Shown piece by piece: positions 1 to 13,832 of a stretch of DNA of 64,000 bases. Position numbers and translations under genes: made by a program. The DNA comes from Ecdyonurus torrentis. Taxonomy: Eukaryota > Arthropoda > Insecta > Ephemeroptera > Heptageniidae. The DNA lies in the NCBI GenBank assembly GCA_949318235.1, contig OX439129.1, positions 5,646,821 to 5,710,820 on the forward strand, in the 5' to 3' direction. The notes under the pieces were generated by a model. It made no database searches, had not been told where the DNA came from, and saw nothing but the letters and a program-made list of their open reading frames with translations. The stretch's first letter is position 1, and each line of letters opens with the position of its first letter.

Positions 1-366
1 TGTCCCAAAAATCATTAGTCTTCCTCATTCCTACAGTCTCCAATCACTAACACTTTGATATCATTTGTTTGTGCAGGTGGATATTTTTGAATATAAACGT
101 ATATAAAAATCACTGTCATCTTATATGATATTAAAAATATGTAAAAAGTTCTTTATATAACGTTATAGAAGATGCGAGTTTGGTTTGTGATGTATAGAAG
201 AAAAAAAAATTACTATGATGATGAGGGAGAAATATTTGTTAATAGAAAAGGAAATCACGTGTGAAGAATAATAAATTTTAGAAGATAAAAATATGCACCC
301 TCCACACGAGGAGCTGTATATTTTATGTGTGTTTACCTCTACGAGAGCGGTGACGTCACTGGTACC

Positions 367-369
<3 letters not shown>

Positions 370-432
<63 letters not shown>
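370..432. repeat. (CT)n microsatellite
   Basis: Uninterrupted CT dinucleotides, about 31 units. It yields a spurious Ser-Leu open frame. Confidence 0.95.
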
Positions 433-434
<2 letters not shown>

Positions 435-2251
435 GTGTATGTGTGTATGTGGGTGCAAAGGAAGATGATCATAACAACTGAATAATAACAACGTAATTTT
501 ATGTGAGCTTCCTGTAATTTATCATAACTTAATGAGAAAACAATAATTTGAGTTGCTATAAATAAATGTGAATGGAATAATACAATTTATTATTGTTGTT
601 TGTTTACTTTAACTTATACGGAGGGATTTGTTCTATAAGCTAACGTGCATATGTTATGAACGTATAATGTAATGATGAAAATATAAGAAGAGAGCCAAAT
701 AATCGCATTAGAAATGCACAAAAATTGAAACTATAAAACTGAAGATTGGTGTATTTTGAATATAATATTGATATAGCAGCACACGAATGCAACGAATAAC
801 TTTTTTTTTTTTTTTTTTTTTAGATAAAATAATGAATCTAACAAGAAAGCAGCGCATAACAAGGTTTTATTAACATCAATTGATAACCGTTGTTTTGTTG
901 AATGATAATTATTATCATACATATAGCAGCCTTGGTTTGCATGGTTCACTTCTATAAAACAAAGCACGTGACACGTATGCAGAGTAATATCAGAGTATAA
1001 ATATTTATACATATAGTACACTATATGATATTATACCGGTACCATCTCATTGAATAAGTCAAAATAATAATAATAATAAAAAGGATGGAAGAATAAACAG
1101 TAAGAACACAAAAATTTAAACACCAAAATCTACTTTGAAAAAAAAATATATATATTGAAAAATTTGCTTTAAAATTAAATTTTGCTTTGAAGAGATAAAA
1201 TAAAATTAAGTGATTCGTGGTTGTAAAAATATATTGGAGTTGCAGATCAGATCGGTGCACGTATTCGTGACACTGTGCAGGCAGACTGGACCAGGCAACC
1301 TCAAGTGAAGTGACCGACTTTCTCTCACTCGGTGACCACAAATCTCCAAGTACACCAGCCTGCACGCAGCACGACAAAATTATCGACACATCAGATGATC
1401 AATGATCTCAATCTAATTTGCTATGTTGTTTTATATACGTACTGTATAAGCAAGAATTTGAGTTCATTAGACATTATTTCATTATAAACATCTATTAACA
1501 ACTTCATTTGGTCAAACTAAATCAAAATGTTCCACTGCAGATTGTGTAAGACAAAAAATCAACATTCCTCTACAGCCCATATTAGGATAAATTGAGAAAA
1601 ATAAATTTATTTTATTTGTATAATCAAAAGTTTCCACAATTTAGTTTTTGAATTAAACTTATTTCATATCAATTCAATTTTGCACTAAAATATATTTTTC
1701 ATGGAAGTTTTGTACGAGAAAATAAATAATGCAAACTAATTATGCCTGCTCGATTCCAGCAACAGTTTGTAACATAATTCATGCTACATTAAATAATAAT
1801 TATGCTGCACAGCAATACAAATACGTTGTATAAAACACTGCACTATAGATATGCAATCTCCACCAATAAGATAACATTTAAGATATGAGTGCAGTCACTA
1901 AATGACGTAATTTATTATATTTGGATGGCCTATAAATAAGTACTTTATCAATTACTTTATGTGGCTAAAACATGATGATCGTTTTTTTTTTTTTTTTTTT
2001 TCGACACGAAGCCACGAAAAAAAATGACGATCACCAAATGCTTTGTAAATGGAATTGCGCATTTTTGGAGAAAGGTATAAGAGTTTTTTTTTTTTTTTAT
2101 TATTATTTTTTAAATAAGTTCCTTGGAGCACCACTTTGGATCACAATTACTGTATCATGTAATGAGTAATAAATTATAATATTATAAACTGAAAGTGATA
2201 TTGAAATGACAAGACAATCACAAAGTTTCATTCTTTGTCACACATATATAC

Positions 2252-2252
<1 letters not shown>

Positions 2253-2338
<86 letters not shown>
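2253..2338. repeat. (CT)n microsatellite
   Basis: About 43 uninterrupted CT units. Confidence 0.95.
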
Positions 2339-2341
<3 letters not shown>

Positions 2342-2957
2342 CTTGAGACGTCACTGGGTAATATAAAATTAATTATCACGCCTTATATGTAAATTATTGT
2401 ACTTCACAAGAGAGAGAGAGAGGATTATATCATATACGGGCAAAGTCATATAACTGGTCAAGGTTAATTGTACCAAACGTACGTACATACGCATTTCTTT
2501 GAACTTATAGGAAGGACGCCCATCTTTAAGAAGTATACATACAACAAAATATATTATTATAGTTATGAATCAGCTGTTCAAGGTACATAATTATACAAAA
2601 TATGTATTTAAATTTAATGGCACAATATTATATAGTAGTCCATACGTCGGTATTGAATATACAATTTAAAATAACGTTTTCTTCTCGTTCTTACATATTC
2701 TCCAATATCATATTTAAAGCAACTTCGTACTTTTTCTTTAAGAAATAATTTGCTATTTATTTTTTTACTTTCAGTTTTTTTATTGATCAAAAATATGAAA
2801 ATACTATTTGATACATGTTGATTTTTTTTTAACAAAAAAGATTATTATTATACATACATAATTAATATACGTGCATTTTAATTGTATTGTTATATATAAC
2901 CATATTTTGGAGAGTTAATGCTTCTCGATCTAGTCAAATTTAATATTGTTATCATGA

Positions 2958-3150
<193 letters not shown>

Positions 3151-3399
3151 CAAAAACATGAGACATGGTGACAACACATGCAGAGTATATTTTGTACGTA
3201 TGACAAGCAAATCCAACTCAGGGAACCAAATTTGAAATAAAAATTTAGACTTCAAAGGCTGTGCATAATAAGAGATTATCCTAAGAATGAAAGTCCAAGG
3301 TGGGCGTGTACAACACACACACACCAGCAAGGTAAACCTTACGCGTAGGTCGCTCGCTCTCTCATATACAATACTATACTTTAATATACATAACATACA

Positions 3400-3545
3400 A
3401 CTTTATAGTAAAGCCGGATCGCCCACAATTGACAATTTAAAATCCCTGATGGCTGCAAGCAAAGCTGGTATTCGAACCATTTAAGTCCTGCAATATAGCA
3501 AGCTAGCAGATCTCACTATATGGTTTCAACTACAGCTGCCGCGCT
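3400..3545 (-). mobile_element. Possible tRNA-derived SINE fragment
   Basis: On the minus strand the sequence ATGGTTCGAATACC (3480-3467) fits a Pol III B box, and about 45 bases before it lies the weak A-box candidate TAGTGAGATCTG. No cloverleaf can be drawn with confidence, so this may be a decayed tRNA-like SINE head or chance. Confidence 0.25.
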
Positions 3546-4502
3546 CACACGCCCACCTTTCTGCAGAGGAGATTTCAACGCTCGTGCGTGGTCCACGCGG
3601 GATAGTGGGCGTCATGTTAGGACATATGCATACCACACATTTCTCACTGCTTTGAACAAATTGAGCCCTCTGTGACTTATATTGTCAAACTATTGTTTAT
3701 ATTTTTGATTTATACTTTCCAATATTTATTATTTATTTCAATTATGTTTTCAATTCTAACCAACGAAATTGCAGGAAAAAATCAACAATTCAATAAATAA
3801 GACTGCATGCACGAAAAAAAAAAAAAACGAAATACACGAAAAACAACAACAAAAAAACACGAAATAATTATGCTAGCTTATTTTTAGCCCACTTTGTTTA
3901 ATACAGGGCATATAATTTATATGCTATTACACAATTACTGTCACAATAGCATAAATATTATGTTGTGCAACATAATTATCTGTGTTGTTCTAATTTAGCA
4001 ACATTTATGCTACAATAACATAAAATGTAGCATAAATTACGTAATTTATTCTTTCCGTGTCGTTAGTTTTTATTTATTTATTTTAAAGAGATTTGAATCA
4101 TAAGCAGAGATTAATACGCGCTTTATAAACTATATTGTAATCAAAATTTCAAAATTTAATAAAGATTATCGATATCCATCAATCAAAGCAAGTCATGTCA
4201 TAATATTCACGCCAAACAAGCGAGATTTTACTGTCGATCTAGAGGATTATAACTAGGAACTGTACCATGTGTAGAGTGAGTGAGTGAGCTGTAGCGCCGT
4301 TACTTTACACTTATATACAAAGTTGCAGGTAAAGAAGTATAGGGAGGGAGGGAAGGAGGGTGGAGAATTAGAAAGGGAGCTCAAACGGTACTTTTATATT
4401 AGCCACCCCATCACAGTAACTGTATCAAGAAAATGCACCACAGAAACCAGGCACCTTCTAAATATACAATTAAGATGGTCCTGACAGAAACGGTCTCTAA
4501 AG

Positions 4503-4561
<59 letters not shown>
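4503..4561. repeat. (CT)n microsatellite
   Basis: Two CT blocks separated by one CA unit. Confidence 0.95.
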
Positions 4562-4565
<4 letters not shown>

Positions 4566-5168
4566 CACACTATCATTCAATTTCATACTTAATCTGTAAT
4601 CAAAACGGTAACTTTGGAGACAATAAATCTAAATTTTAAATTTTATTCAATAATCATAATCAGGATCATCTTAAATTAAGAAGATGCCTGATCAATAATA
4701 ATAACATAGACACGAATAATAATAAAACGACAAAAATAAAAACGTTAAATGTTATATTTTTTTTTGTACAACAATCAATTAGAACTAGTTCCCATCATAA
4801 ATAATAATTCTCATTTTTCACAATTTTCAAAGGCATCTCAAAGGTAAAGGATGGATTGGTTTTACCATTCTAAGGTTTTACTGAAAGATTATTCAACAAT
4901 CTAACATTGAATTTTGAATTGAATAATAATCAGTATCCTTGCATCGTAATATTTTGTAATCGTTATCGTTTACTATTCCGTACCATCATAATTACGTATA
5001 CCCTACTGAAGGTACCTGTATACATATATACATATATATATGTATATAATGTATACTAATGTATACATTTGGTACCCCGTAGTGTACCAGACGAGGCGAA
5101 CTACAGACCGCGGTACCATATCATGGTGCTCAATGTTTTGCGCGGGCGTCCTTCCTCGCGGTCTTGCT

Positions 5169-5260
<92 letters not shown>
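5169..5260. repeat. (CT)n microsatellite
   Basis: About 46 units, followed by a short (ACC)n. Confidence 0.95.
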
Positions 5261-5264
<4 letters not shown>

Positions 5265-5544
5265 ACCACCACCACCGTATGTACGTATGTATGCGTGAGA
5301 ACATCGTTGCCGAACTTACCTTCCACCACTCCATCAAGGGGGAAAATAATCCTGCAGATGACCACACACTTTCCAGGGAAGAAATAAAATGACGTGATTT
5401 TTCAAGAACCAGTTTATATCATAACCTTCACAGTTGTAAATAAATTTTGCGTGCAATTATCTGCCAAATTATTACTTGTAGTTAAAAATCATGTTCAATT
5501 TAAGTAAATTGCTATATATATAAATAAAACTTTTTTTTCGTAAT

Positions 5545-5554
5545 TATATATATA

Positions 5555-5644
<90 letters not shown>

Positions 5645-5667
5645 TGTGTGTGTGTGTGTGTGTGTGT
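5545..5667. repeat. Compound (AT)n-(GT)n microsatellite
   Basis: AT units to about 5640, broken once near 5562, then about 13 GT units. Confidence 0.93.
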
Positions 5668-6233
5668 TTAGTGTATTTTACTTCCTATATAAAAAATTGA
5701 ATTTAAATGAAATTATTTTTATGATCATGAACCTTATTTAATAGCCAATTTTATAATAATTAATATGATTTTCGTGAGTGTTTTACATTTAGAAATAAAT
5801 TCTTACAAAATTTTCGTAACAGTTTTTTTTTTTTTTTTTTTGATAGTTTAGTTTTATTTGCATCTAGAAATACTCAGTGCAAAATACCCACTGCAGTCGT
5901 GGACGTCTAGCTATTCAGTATTCACGAATGTAAATGATATATGTATATACGACAAAAAACAAGTCACAAAAAGTTTCTCAAAGTTGCGACTATTGTTAGA
6001 GAGCAAAATAAAAATATAAACCCCTCTCCGGGGCACGCTTCCCTCTTCTTCCACAAAGACGCCTTTTTTCTTTTCAAAATTTTCTTAGAAAATACATTTT
6101 AAATAATGGTACTCAAGTGGAGCGAAATTTATTAGTCTACCTGTTTGTTCTCTGCTTTTCAACTGGAATTTTATTGTAAACATTTTCTTATATATACATA
6201 TACATAGTATAACGCTTTGTGCGCTCAAAATGC

Positions 6234-6346
<113 letters not shown>

Positions 6347-6956
6347 TGACGGTAGGACATTCTTGAAGAATCTGTATTATAATAATTTAGCTGAGTCTAG
6401 AAGTTTTTTCTTATATAAATTTAATTAGAAATTGTTATTAAATTTACATTTATAAAAATTTCCTATGGACAAAATAAATTGTCCCAAAATTAATCCCACA
6501 TTGGCCAAATATAGGAGCGCTATATAAAACACGAAGTTAAAATTATTTATTTATTTACATCCATTTGTGTATAGAAAGTTTTGTGTTGTACGACATGTTC
6601 CGTTTTAATTGCACGTTAAACGTTAATAAATACTTTATAATCTGACAGAGAAGGCGGTGATTATGGCCGTGCCTCGGGCAGGCTTGGAGTATTTTTAGTG
6701 TGCACGAAGATATTGTAACAGTTTTAGTGGAGACACTTTTTGGACTGTCAATACAAGGCTCGTACTGCACGTATTTATCAAAATTAAAAGTTCATTAAAA
6801 GTTAATTTATAAGTCAACGGTAACTTTTATAACTGCCTGAAATCCTGAAATACAAATTTTAGAACCCGTGACCATTTAAGAGAGAGAGAGAATTATTGTT
6901 GAAATTAAAATAGCAGTATATATACAGGATTCAATATTTTGCAAAGGGGATTCCTC

Positions 6957-6987
<31 letters not shown>

Positions 6988-7064
6988 ATAATAAGTAAAT
7001 AAAAGCACGTATATTTGAAGTTTTTTTTCAAGCTTCTTACTGTACACACCACAGTGTGTACACA

Positions 7065-7277
7065 CACAGTATATTATACAGTAGTCCATCTCCTATAGCG
7101 GGAATGTCAGATCGAATGCGCGCCATAATTCCGACTGGGTGAAGTTGTCAGAACTACACGTAACATTACTTCAAATTACGGCTTCTAGTTCTGTCACCTT
7201 CACCCAGTCGGAATTATGGCGCGCATTCGATCTGACATTCCCGCTATAGGAGATGGACTACTGTACCATCTACTGTG
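7065..7277. mobile_element. Hairpin MITE, copy 1 (CACAGTA termini)
   Basis: Long, nearly perfect inverted arms of about 85 bases (7079-7145 with 7197-7264, including CATCTCCTATAGCGGGAATG) surround a roughly 50-base loop. The ends are CACAGTATATTATACAGTAG and CTACTGTACCATCTACTGTG. A second copy in the opposite orientation is at 17471-17683. Confidence 0.85.
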
Positions 7278-8054
7278 GTGTACACACAACCACGATTAGA
7301 ATTTTCACCATTCAAAAACTCGCGCTTAATTTGCAATGTTATTTTTATGAGAAAAACACACGCTGGATTTAAATATTAAAATATATTATCGTGGTCCTGT
7401 GTACAAAATAAAAAGTGAGGTTATATTTCAATCAGAAGCACCCCCTTTATCTCACATTCTAATCAAGTTATATAGAAATAAAATTTAACACATTGATCAC
7501 CTGGAACATTTTGTTTCAAGTTTTGGTGAAGAAAAAAAGGGGGTGCATCCTGCTGATGTAAAAATTGTGAGATCTTGTTTTAACCATGGTACAGCTTTTA
7601 AATCTACCAGCAACTTTTTATAAATCTAGTAACGTATTTTCTCTTGAAATTTTGAATTTAAAACTTGAGAGTAAGAAAGTCTGTATAATTTGTCTGTAAA
7701 GGGAAATAAATATTTACGTGCAAGAGTGTTTGGTTTGAGATGGTGCAGGAACATAGTGCTAGTAGTGTTGAGATACGAAGCAATAGAGAGAGACAGAGGC
7801 GGTATTATTGAAGATCCCAACAATCGCGAGCCCTTGTGTTGTGTTGTAAGTATTATATCTATATGTTCATATATATACGTACACGCGCGGCTAACACCGA
7901 AATATCGTAAATATCAAGTTGCAAGATTAACAAATTGCTGGATCTTCTGCTCTACGTCTATTTGATGGAGAGATTGACAACGATTGTAACATGCCTGCTT
8001 CCTTCATCTCTGACAAGGCAAACACATATAGGCTATATACAGCAAGTTTATCTA

Positions 8055-8485
8055 TATAGAGTGTATGCATTCATGTTAAAGTCAACGCCATCTTGGATCA
8101 CTCAATAACATGGGCTGCATAGGAAAATAGCTCTTTTTGCCAGTTTAAAAATATTATTTTTGAGAGCATTGATGTTGTTAATAGGTTGACTTATCCCAAT
8201 TATGTGAGAAAAATAACCGAATTTCAAAAAAAAAAAAAAAAAAAAAAGTTTGTTCTATGCTGATCGAGCAATGTTATTCATGACTCCAGTATGACCTCCA
8301 AGTACATGACGTCATATTTAATGCACTTGGACGCCATACTGGAGTAATGAATAACATTGCTCAATATAGAGGCCAAAACTTCCTAAAATATTATAGTATT
8401 TTTAAACTGGCAAAATAAGTTTTTTTTCCCTTATGTGGCCCATGTTTTTGAGTGATCTAACATGACGTGGACTATACACCCTATA
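8055..8485. mobile_element. TATAGGGTGTATGC MITE, inverted dimer
   Basis: Both outer ends carry the family right end (GTTAAAGTCAACGCCAT and its inverse), and two left-end segments meet head to head at about 8320, near TGACGTCATATTTAATGCAC. The whole is therefore a large palindrome made of two elements. Confidence 0.72.
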
Positions 8486-8819
8486 AGAGGCTATAGAGTA
8501 AAATACTGCCTCACGCATTACTCCTCTCATTCAAATATTCACATTTTAATATTTTTCATCAATCTATAACAGCTAAAAATTAAAACTTTCGTAAATATAA
8601 CGAAATCTTATAGATTGCGATATAAAATAACATATTAAAAAATTAATATCCATTATTATCCAATTTTAATTATTCTTACTATAAATGGACGAAAAAGTAA
8701 TGAATATTTAAAACATTTCATATATAATACAGACACTTACTGTCACGTAAAATTTTATTAAAATGCGTCATGAACTTGCCATGTAGAAATAAGTTAATTA
8801 AAGTTTGCATTCGAAAACT

Positions 8820-9395
8820 TTGTGAGGTCGAAACTCAATTAATGTCACGCTAATGGCTTTTTACTTTTTACTGCTTATTGAAATGGAAAAGATCGATGCC
8901 CATTTGTTGTCACTTTGATAAAATATTGAGTTGAGAGTAATTTTGATGCCATCCACCATTTGAGTCCAATCCTATACCCTGGGTATCCAACTTTATTGTT
9001 TTTTCAGGGTTTGTAACTTTATTGGTTCAGGAGATATTAATGGGGGATAACAATTGAGACCTGCCAAACAGCCGTATCTCGGACCAAACTGCCATAAGTC
9101 CAATCCTATACCCTGGGTATCCAAAGTTTCAAGTCTGCGTAACTTTATTGGTTCAGGAGATATTAATTACTTAAGTTTTCATTAGCACATCTGCCAACAA
9201 TTGAGACCTGCCAAACAACCGGGTCTCGGACCAAACTGCCATAAGTCCAATCCTATACCCTGGGTATCCAAAGTTTCAAGTCTGCGTAACTTTATTGGTT
9301 CAGGAGATATTAATTACTTAAGTTTTCATTAGCACATCTGCCAACAATTGAGACTTGCCAAACAGCCGTGTCTCGGACCAAACTGCCATAAGACA
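8820..9395. repeat. Related MITE with amplified internal unit
   Basis: The left part (about 8850-8960) and the internal block match the element at 44659-44924. Here the internal unit AGTCCAATCCTATACCCTGG to TCGGACCAAACTGCC is present three times, starting at about 8962, 9097 and 9244 (136 and 147 base spacing). Confidence 0.72.
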
Positions 9396-9612
9396 CTGCA
9401 GTAAATTGTATTATAATACCACCAGTATCTGGACCTTTATTTTATACCTCTGTCTTCAAACGTTATAAAACAAAAGAAAGTACACCCTGGCCAAAAAACA
9501 ATTGATCAGATCATATTTTTATACGACAAGCTTCATAATCAGCAGATTTGTCCCCATAGATAAACACCAAAATTTTACAGATAATCAAATAATGTCAAAT
9601 TGAATACGCGCA

Positions 9613-9830
9613 GGAAAAGTAACTAAAGATTATTTAGAATTTTTTTTTCTAATAAATTTGTTAGAATATGTACAAAGTTTTTAAGATGTGCAGAGCTTTG
9701 CCGCAGAAGAAATTAAGTTTATATACTAACAAGTTACTGTTAAAACTTTTTTCAACCAAGTTATTGGTTTACAAACTGAAGTGTTACATCTATGTAACTG
9801 AACAATTTGTTCAATTTATGTTTTGCTACC
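9613..9830. repeat. Dispersed AT-rich repeat, copy 1 of 3
   Basis: It shares ordered blocks (AAGTTACTGTTAAAACTTTT, AAGTTATTGGTTT, GTTACATCTATGTAACTGAA) with 43910-44130 and, inverted, with 63797-63965. No coding capacity; the small open frame here is incidental. Confidence 0.62.
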
Positions 9831-9986
9831 GTGTTAAATTTTATTCCTATAAAATTTGATTAGAATCCGAGAAAAGGGGGTTGCTTCTGGTTGAGATATA
9901 ACCTTTCATCTCTGTATTGGCGATGGCTTAGATTTTCCACGATGAATCATAATGTCACGATATAGAGGACAACTATAGAAGTAAAT

Positions 9987-10330
9987 GCGACAGATCATAC
10001 TGATGCAGTATTCAATGTATATTTGACGTCAATGCGACAGATCATACTGATGCAGTATTCAATGTATATTTGACGTCAATGCGACAGATCATACTGATGC
10101 AGTATTCAATGTATATTTGACGTCAATGCGACAGATCATACTGATGCAGTATTCAATGTATATTTGATACTCATGTATACAGACATACAGAAGACACAAA
10201 TGCAGTATTCAATGTATATTTGATGTCAATGCGAGAGATCATACTGATGCAGTATTCAGTAATATATTTGATCCTCAGGTATACTGACAGACATACAGAC
10301 AGAAGACACATGCAGTATTCAATGTATTTG
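9987..10330. repeat. 47-bp minisatellite
   Basis: Exact copies of a 47-base unit beginning GCGACAGATCATACTGATGC start at 9987, 10034, 10081 and 10128. Diverged pieces containing GCAGTATTCAATGTATATTT continue to about 10330. Each unit carries a TGACGTCA palindrome. Confidence 0.85.
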
Positions 10331-11260
10331 AAGGCAAGGTAGACTTCAATTTTGTGTGACCTTCTCTTGACCTACATTTGTAAGTGACGTCACACTTTTG
10401 CTCCAGTGCTAAAAGATTTATCTTCGCTAGGTACAAGCCATGCTGTTGTACAGACCACCATTCACTATATTTACGATATATGCTACGCTACGTTATTTAT
10501 ACCACCTATTAAATTATGCAAAAAAAATTAAACTAGAAAATATTTAAATATTAAAATTTGAATAAGTCAAAAATATATTCAGCAGTAAATTTTTATATCT
10601 ATCGGGTGAGCAAGATAGTTTCAAAAAAAAATAAACAAAAACGATATGCTTTTTTTTTTTCTAGTTGATTTGCGATTTAAAAATTGCTTGAAAAGTGAAG
10701 TGGGTAGAGAGAGTAGACCAATTTCAACTTCTAGATCACATTAATTATTTAGCGAGACTTTTATTTTTTTAGTTTAAATTAACACATACATCATATTTTA
10801 TTGGGTTGTATATATTTTGTTCTTGCAATGTTTATGATATACAGCATTCAATATTTTAATAACAAAGTGGTCTATTTAATTCACAAAACAAGTTTTTTTA
10901 TTATTATGGTACCTAGACATGATAAAAAAAAAACTAATTTTTACCTCAACTAAATTCTTTACGCAATTAACTCATACACTGGTCGCCTCTAGAATTTGCA
11001 CGTGACTCGAACTATTGTAGTTGGCGAACATTCAAGTAAAGAAACAAGCATTAATTACCATAATTCACGTAACATTGTTTGGACAAAAAAAAGGGGGAGG
11101 GGGTTAACTCCCTATTTTTTATTTCTTTATTATTTTTTTTTTTTAGTTTTTTTTTTAATGACAATTTTTAATTGCGCACCACACTGGCATGTACTACTTA
11201 TATTTTGTATTTTAGTGCAGGCAGACCGAGTGTGTGAGATTTGAGGTCCATGTTGGCGAT

Positions 11261-11292
<32 letters not shown>

Positions 11293-12215
11293 ATGCTGCA
11301 AGTTATTTTGGTCCAATGTGCCAGGCAACCGCTCAAGTTTCCAGACGAGGAAGGTGGGTGCCTCTCCTCCTCCTCAACCCACCCACCCTCTCTTGGCTCG
11401 CGCCCTCAACTATATACCACCGGAAACCAGAATTTCGTCGTCTAGTCGCAAAATGTTAATTTGACGCGAGCACGTGCGCTTCATTAAATGTCGTGACATT
11501 TCATACTTTGTGAACTTTTAACTAACTTCATGTAGAATATGTATCGACTTTTTGCTAGTATAGAACTGGTGGAGCTTTTGTGTCGAGCTCGTTTCAAAAT
11601 GTAATATTTGGGGTCTGGTCTAGGGGAAACGTTAACAGTTATAAAAAAATATGCATTTTTAAAATTGATTATTATTTTCACGTTTATTGAAAAATAATTA
11701 TTATAGTTTGTATACGAGAATTGATTTCAACCAAAGTGCAAGCAAATGTAGCGATAAAGTTTTTATTTATTCAAAAAATAATCAACTTTTTAATTCAATT
11801 TCTTTAATCAATGGACCACTTGCAATAAAATGTTTTTAATTGTTGCAGCAAGTAAGTGAAAACGATTTTTACATAAGAAATGCATTAAGAATTATTCAAA
11901 TTATTTTAAAAAGTTCGTTTATTGCAAGTGGTCAAATTGTACCCAAGAAATCAATGTTCCCAAATATTTTACACATATATCAAGTTAATGATGGTTTAAG
12001 ATTTACAGAAAACTAACATTTTGGTACAAGAAGCTGGGAAAGAAAAAAGTACGTGATTTATGCTGCATTTACACGTATGTAAATCATTGTAGCTGATATG
12101 TAGCTAATTTAGAATAACATACAGTACATAATTATGTAGCTAATTTAGAATACAAAATAATTGTGCTGTACAACATAATACTTATGCTATGTAATATATT
12201 TATTATGCAGTATAT

Positions 12216-12510
12216 TATAGGGTAATTTCATTCATGCTAAAGTCGACGCCATAAGTGTGGGCTAAATAACATGGACCAGTGTAGGAAAATGACTCATTTT
12301 GCCACTTTAAAAATATTTCGCAATATTTTTGAGAGCGTTGATGCTGTTAACAGGTTGAATTATGTATAGTTTTTCAAGTATGCAAGAAAAAATAATAATA
12401 ATAATAAAAAGGTTATTTTCCAAAGAAAATAGCCAACAACTATGTATGCTGAGCAATCATTGCTCAAGAAGAGCATCGAAAAGCATTCAAAATGACGTCA
12501 TGCGCACACA
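12216..12510. mobile_element. TATAGGGTGTATGC MITE, diverged copy
   Basis: Reverse orientation: it starts TATAGGGTAATTTCATTCAT and ends near AATGACGTCATGCGCACACA. An (AAT)n patch lies in the middle, and the termini are decayed. Confidence 0.6.
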
Positions 12511-13619
12511 GCCTTATTATGCTGACAACGAGCTAACATAATTATTACGTAGTTATTTTTGTCCGACCACGTGTCAAGTTATATAATGATGTTTCTGAGG
12601 TACAAGATAACGTTTATTTTGGTACAATAATATGAGAGATATTGAGAACTGCTCCCCAGCATCCCTCAGGAGCCATGCAGTATAAAAGATGACAAGTCGC
12701 TGCGCGTGTGCCGAGTACACTGTATACAATGCAGCTGCGAGAGTATGCAACAGACTTGCATGTTGCACTTAATAACTGACGTGGCTATGTGCATGCATAT
12801 ACGTGCATACATCCATGTGCTTATATGGCACAAACATCGCAGCCAGGCAGGCAGCCAGGCAAGGTCATCAAACTATACCATACTCATGCACTTCTCATTG
12901 CATTCACTCAACTATTTTCATTATAGTACTGAACATTAAGTTTTATTTTAGTAAATAATTAATGTGACATAATATAATAAAACTCCATCAATATACAAGA
13001 ATATCATAACAAAACTTGAAATAAACACTTTTTGTTTACGTACCATATTTCATACAACGTGTGATGTCATTGAAAATATTGTATAATAAGGTCTGTACAC
13101 ACGGTGCAATATTTTTATTGTGCAAATAAATTGGTTTATATGAATTTCAATTGTTTTCAATGAAGATGGTAGTTTTTTTTTTTTTTTTTTTTTGCTAAGT
13201 AGTTTAGGACACGTATATGTTATGTACCGATATCTAGTTAAATATACCTTACATTAAAAAATAAAACATAAATAAATAAAGGTTCCACAATGCTTTGCTT
13301 GGTGAACAACGTGAACAGCATGAACAGCACTTTATTCTCATTTTCCAACATGAAGAAAAATAATACGCATACGTACGCATATTTATGTTCGGATCCTCAT
13401 AAAAGTTTTGAATTTATTTTAAAAAACGCGTTATAATAAGACAAATACGTAATTAAAATATATACACATAAGTAATGATCAAGAATTAAAAAAAAAAAAA
13501 AAAAAAAAATCTAAACATCATGCAATGGTTAAAGATATAAAAAATGTAAACAAACGAAATAATTGTAAATATAAATAAAAGGATAATAATATGTAAATAA
13601 AATTAAGCAAATAAAAAAT

Positions 13620-13832
13620 AATGGAGCTTATCGGTATATAGCGCGCGGGAAAAGCTAAGAGTCCCCTAATTTAACATTACTCTTATGGGGGATAAACTTT
13701 TTTCTCTCTCTCTGTCTCTCTGTCTTTTCTTCTTTCTTACTATTGTGTTGGAGAAAACTACTGCACCGATTGCAGAAATATTTAAATGAGAATTAGAGTT
13801 GTTTTTAAACCGATAACCTCCATCAAGAAACA
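13620..13832. mobile_element. Short element with TAATGGAGNTTATCGGTTTA termini, copy 1
   Basis: It starts AATGGAGCTTATCGGTATAT and ends AAACCGATAACCTCCAT. It shares GCGCGGGAAAAGCTAAG and CCCCTAATTTAA with copies at about 41187-41382 and 46910-47200. A pyrimidine-rich run lies inside. Confidence 0.62.

Noticed and set aside
293..481. Open frames of Ser-Leu, Arg-Glu, Asp-Arg-Gln-Thr, Tyr-Ile and Cys-Val repeats throughout the window
   Set aside because: They are translations of CT/GA, GTCT, AT and GT microsatellites, lack codon structure and run open in several frames on both strands.
1021..1389. 122-residue minus-strand frame in a GC-richer patch
   Set aside because: I tested it as kindlin exon 2, but it lacks the Trp-rich F0 sequence. 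Its second half is low-complexity.
9987..10330. CRISPR-like array
   Set aside because: Repeat units are contiguous without variable spacers, and the genome is eukaryotic. It is a minisatellite.
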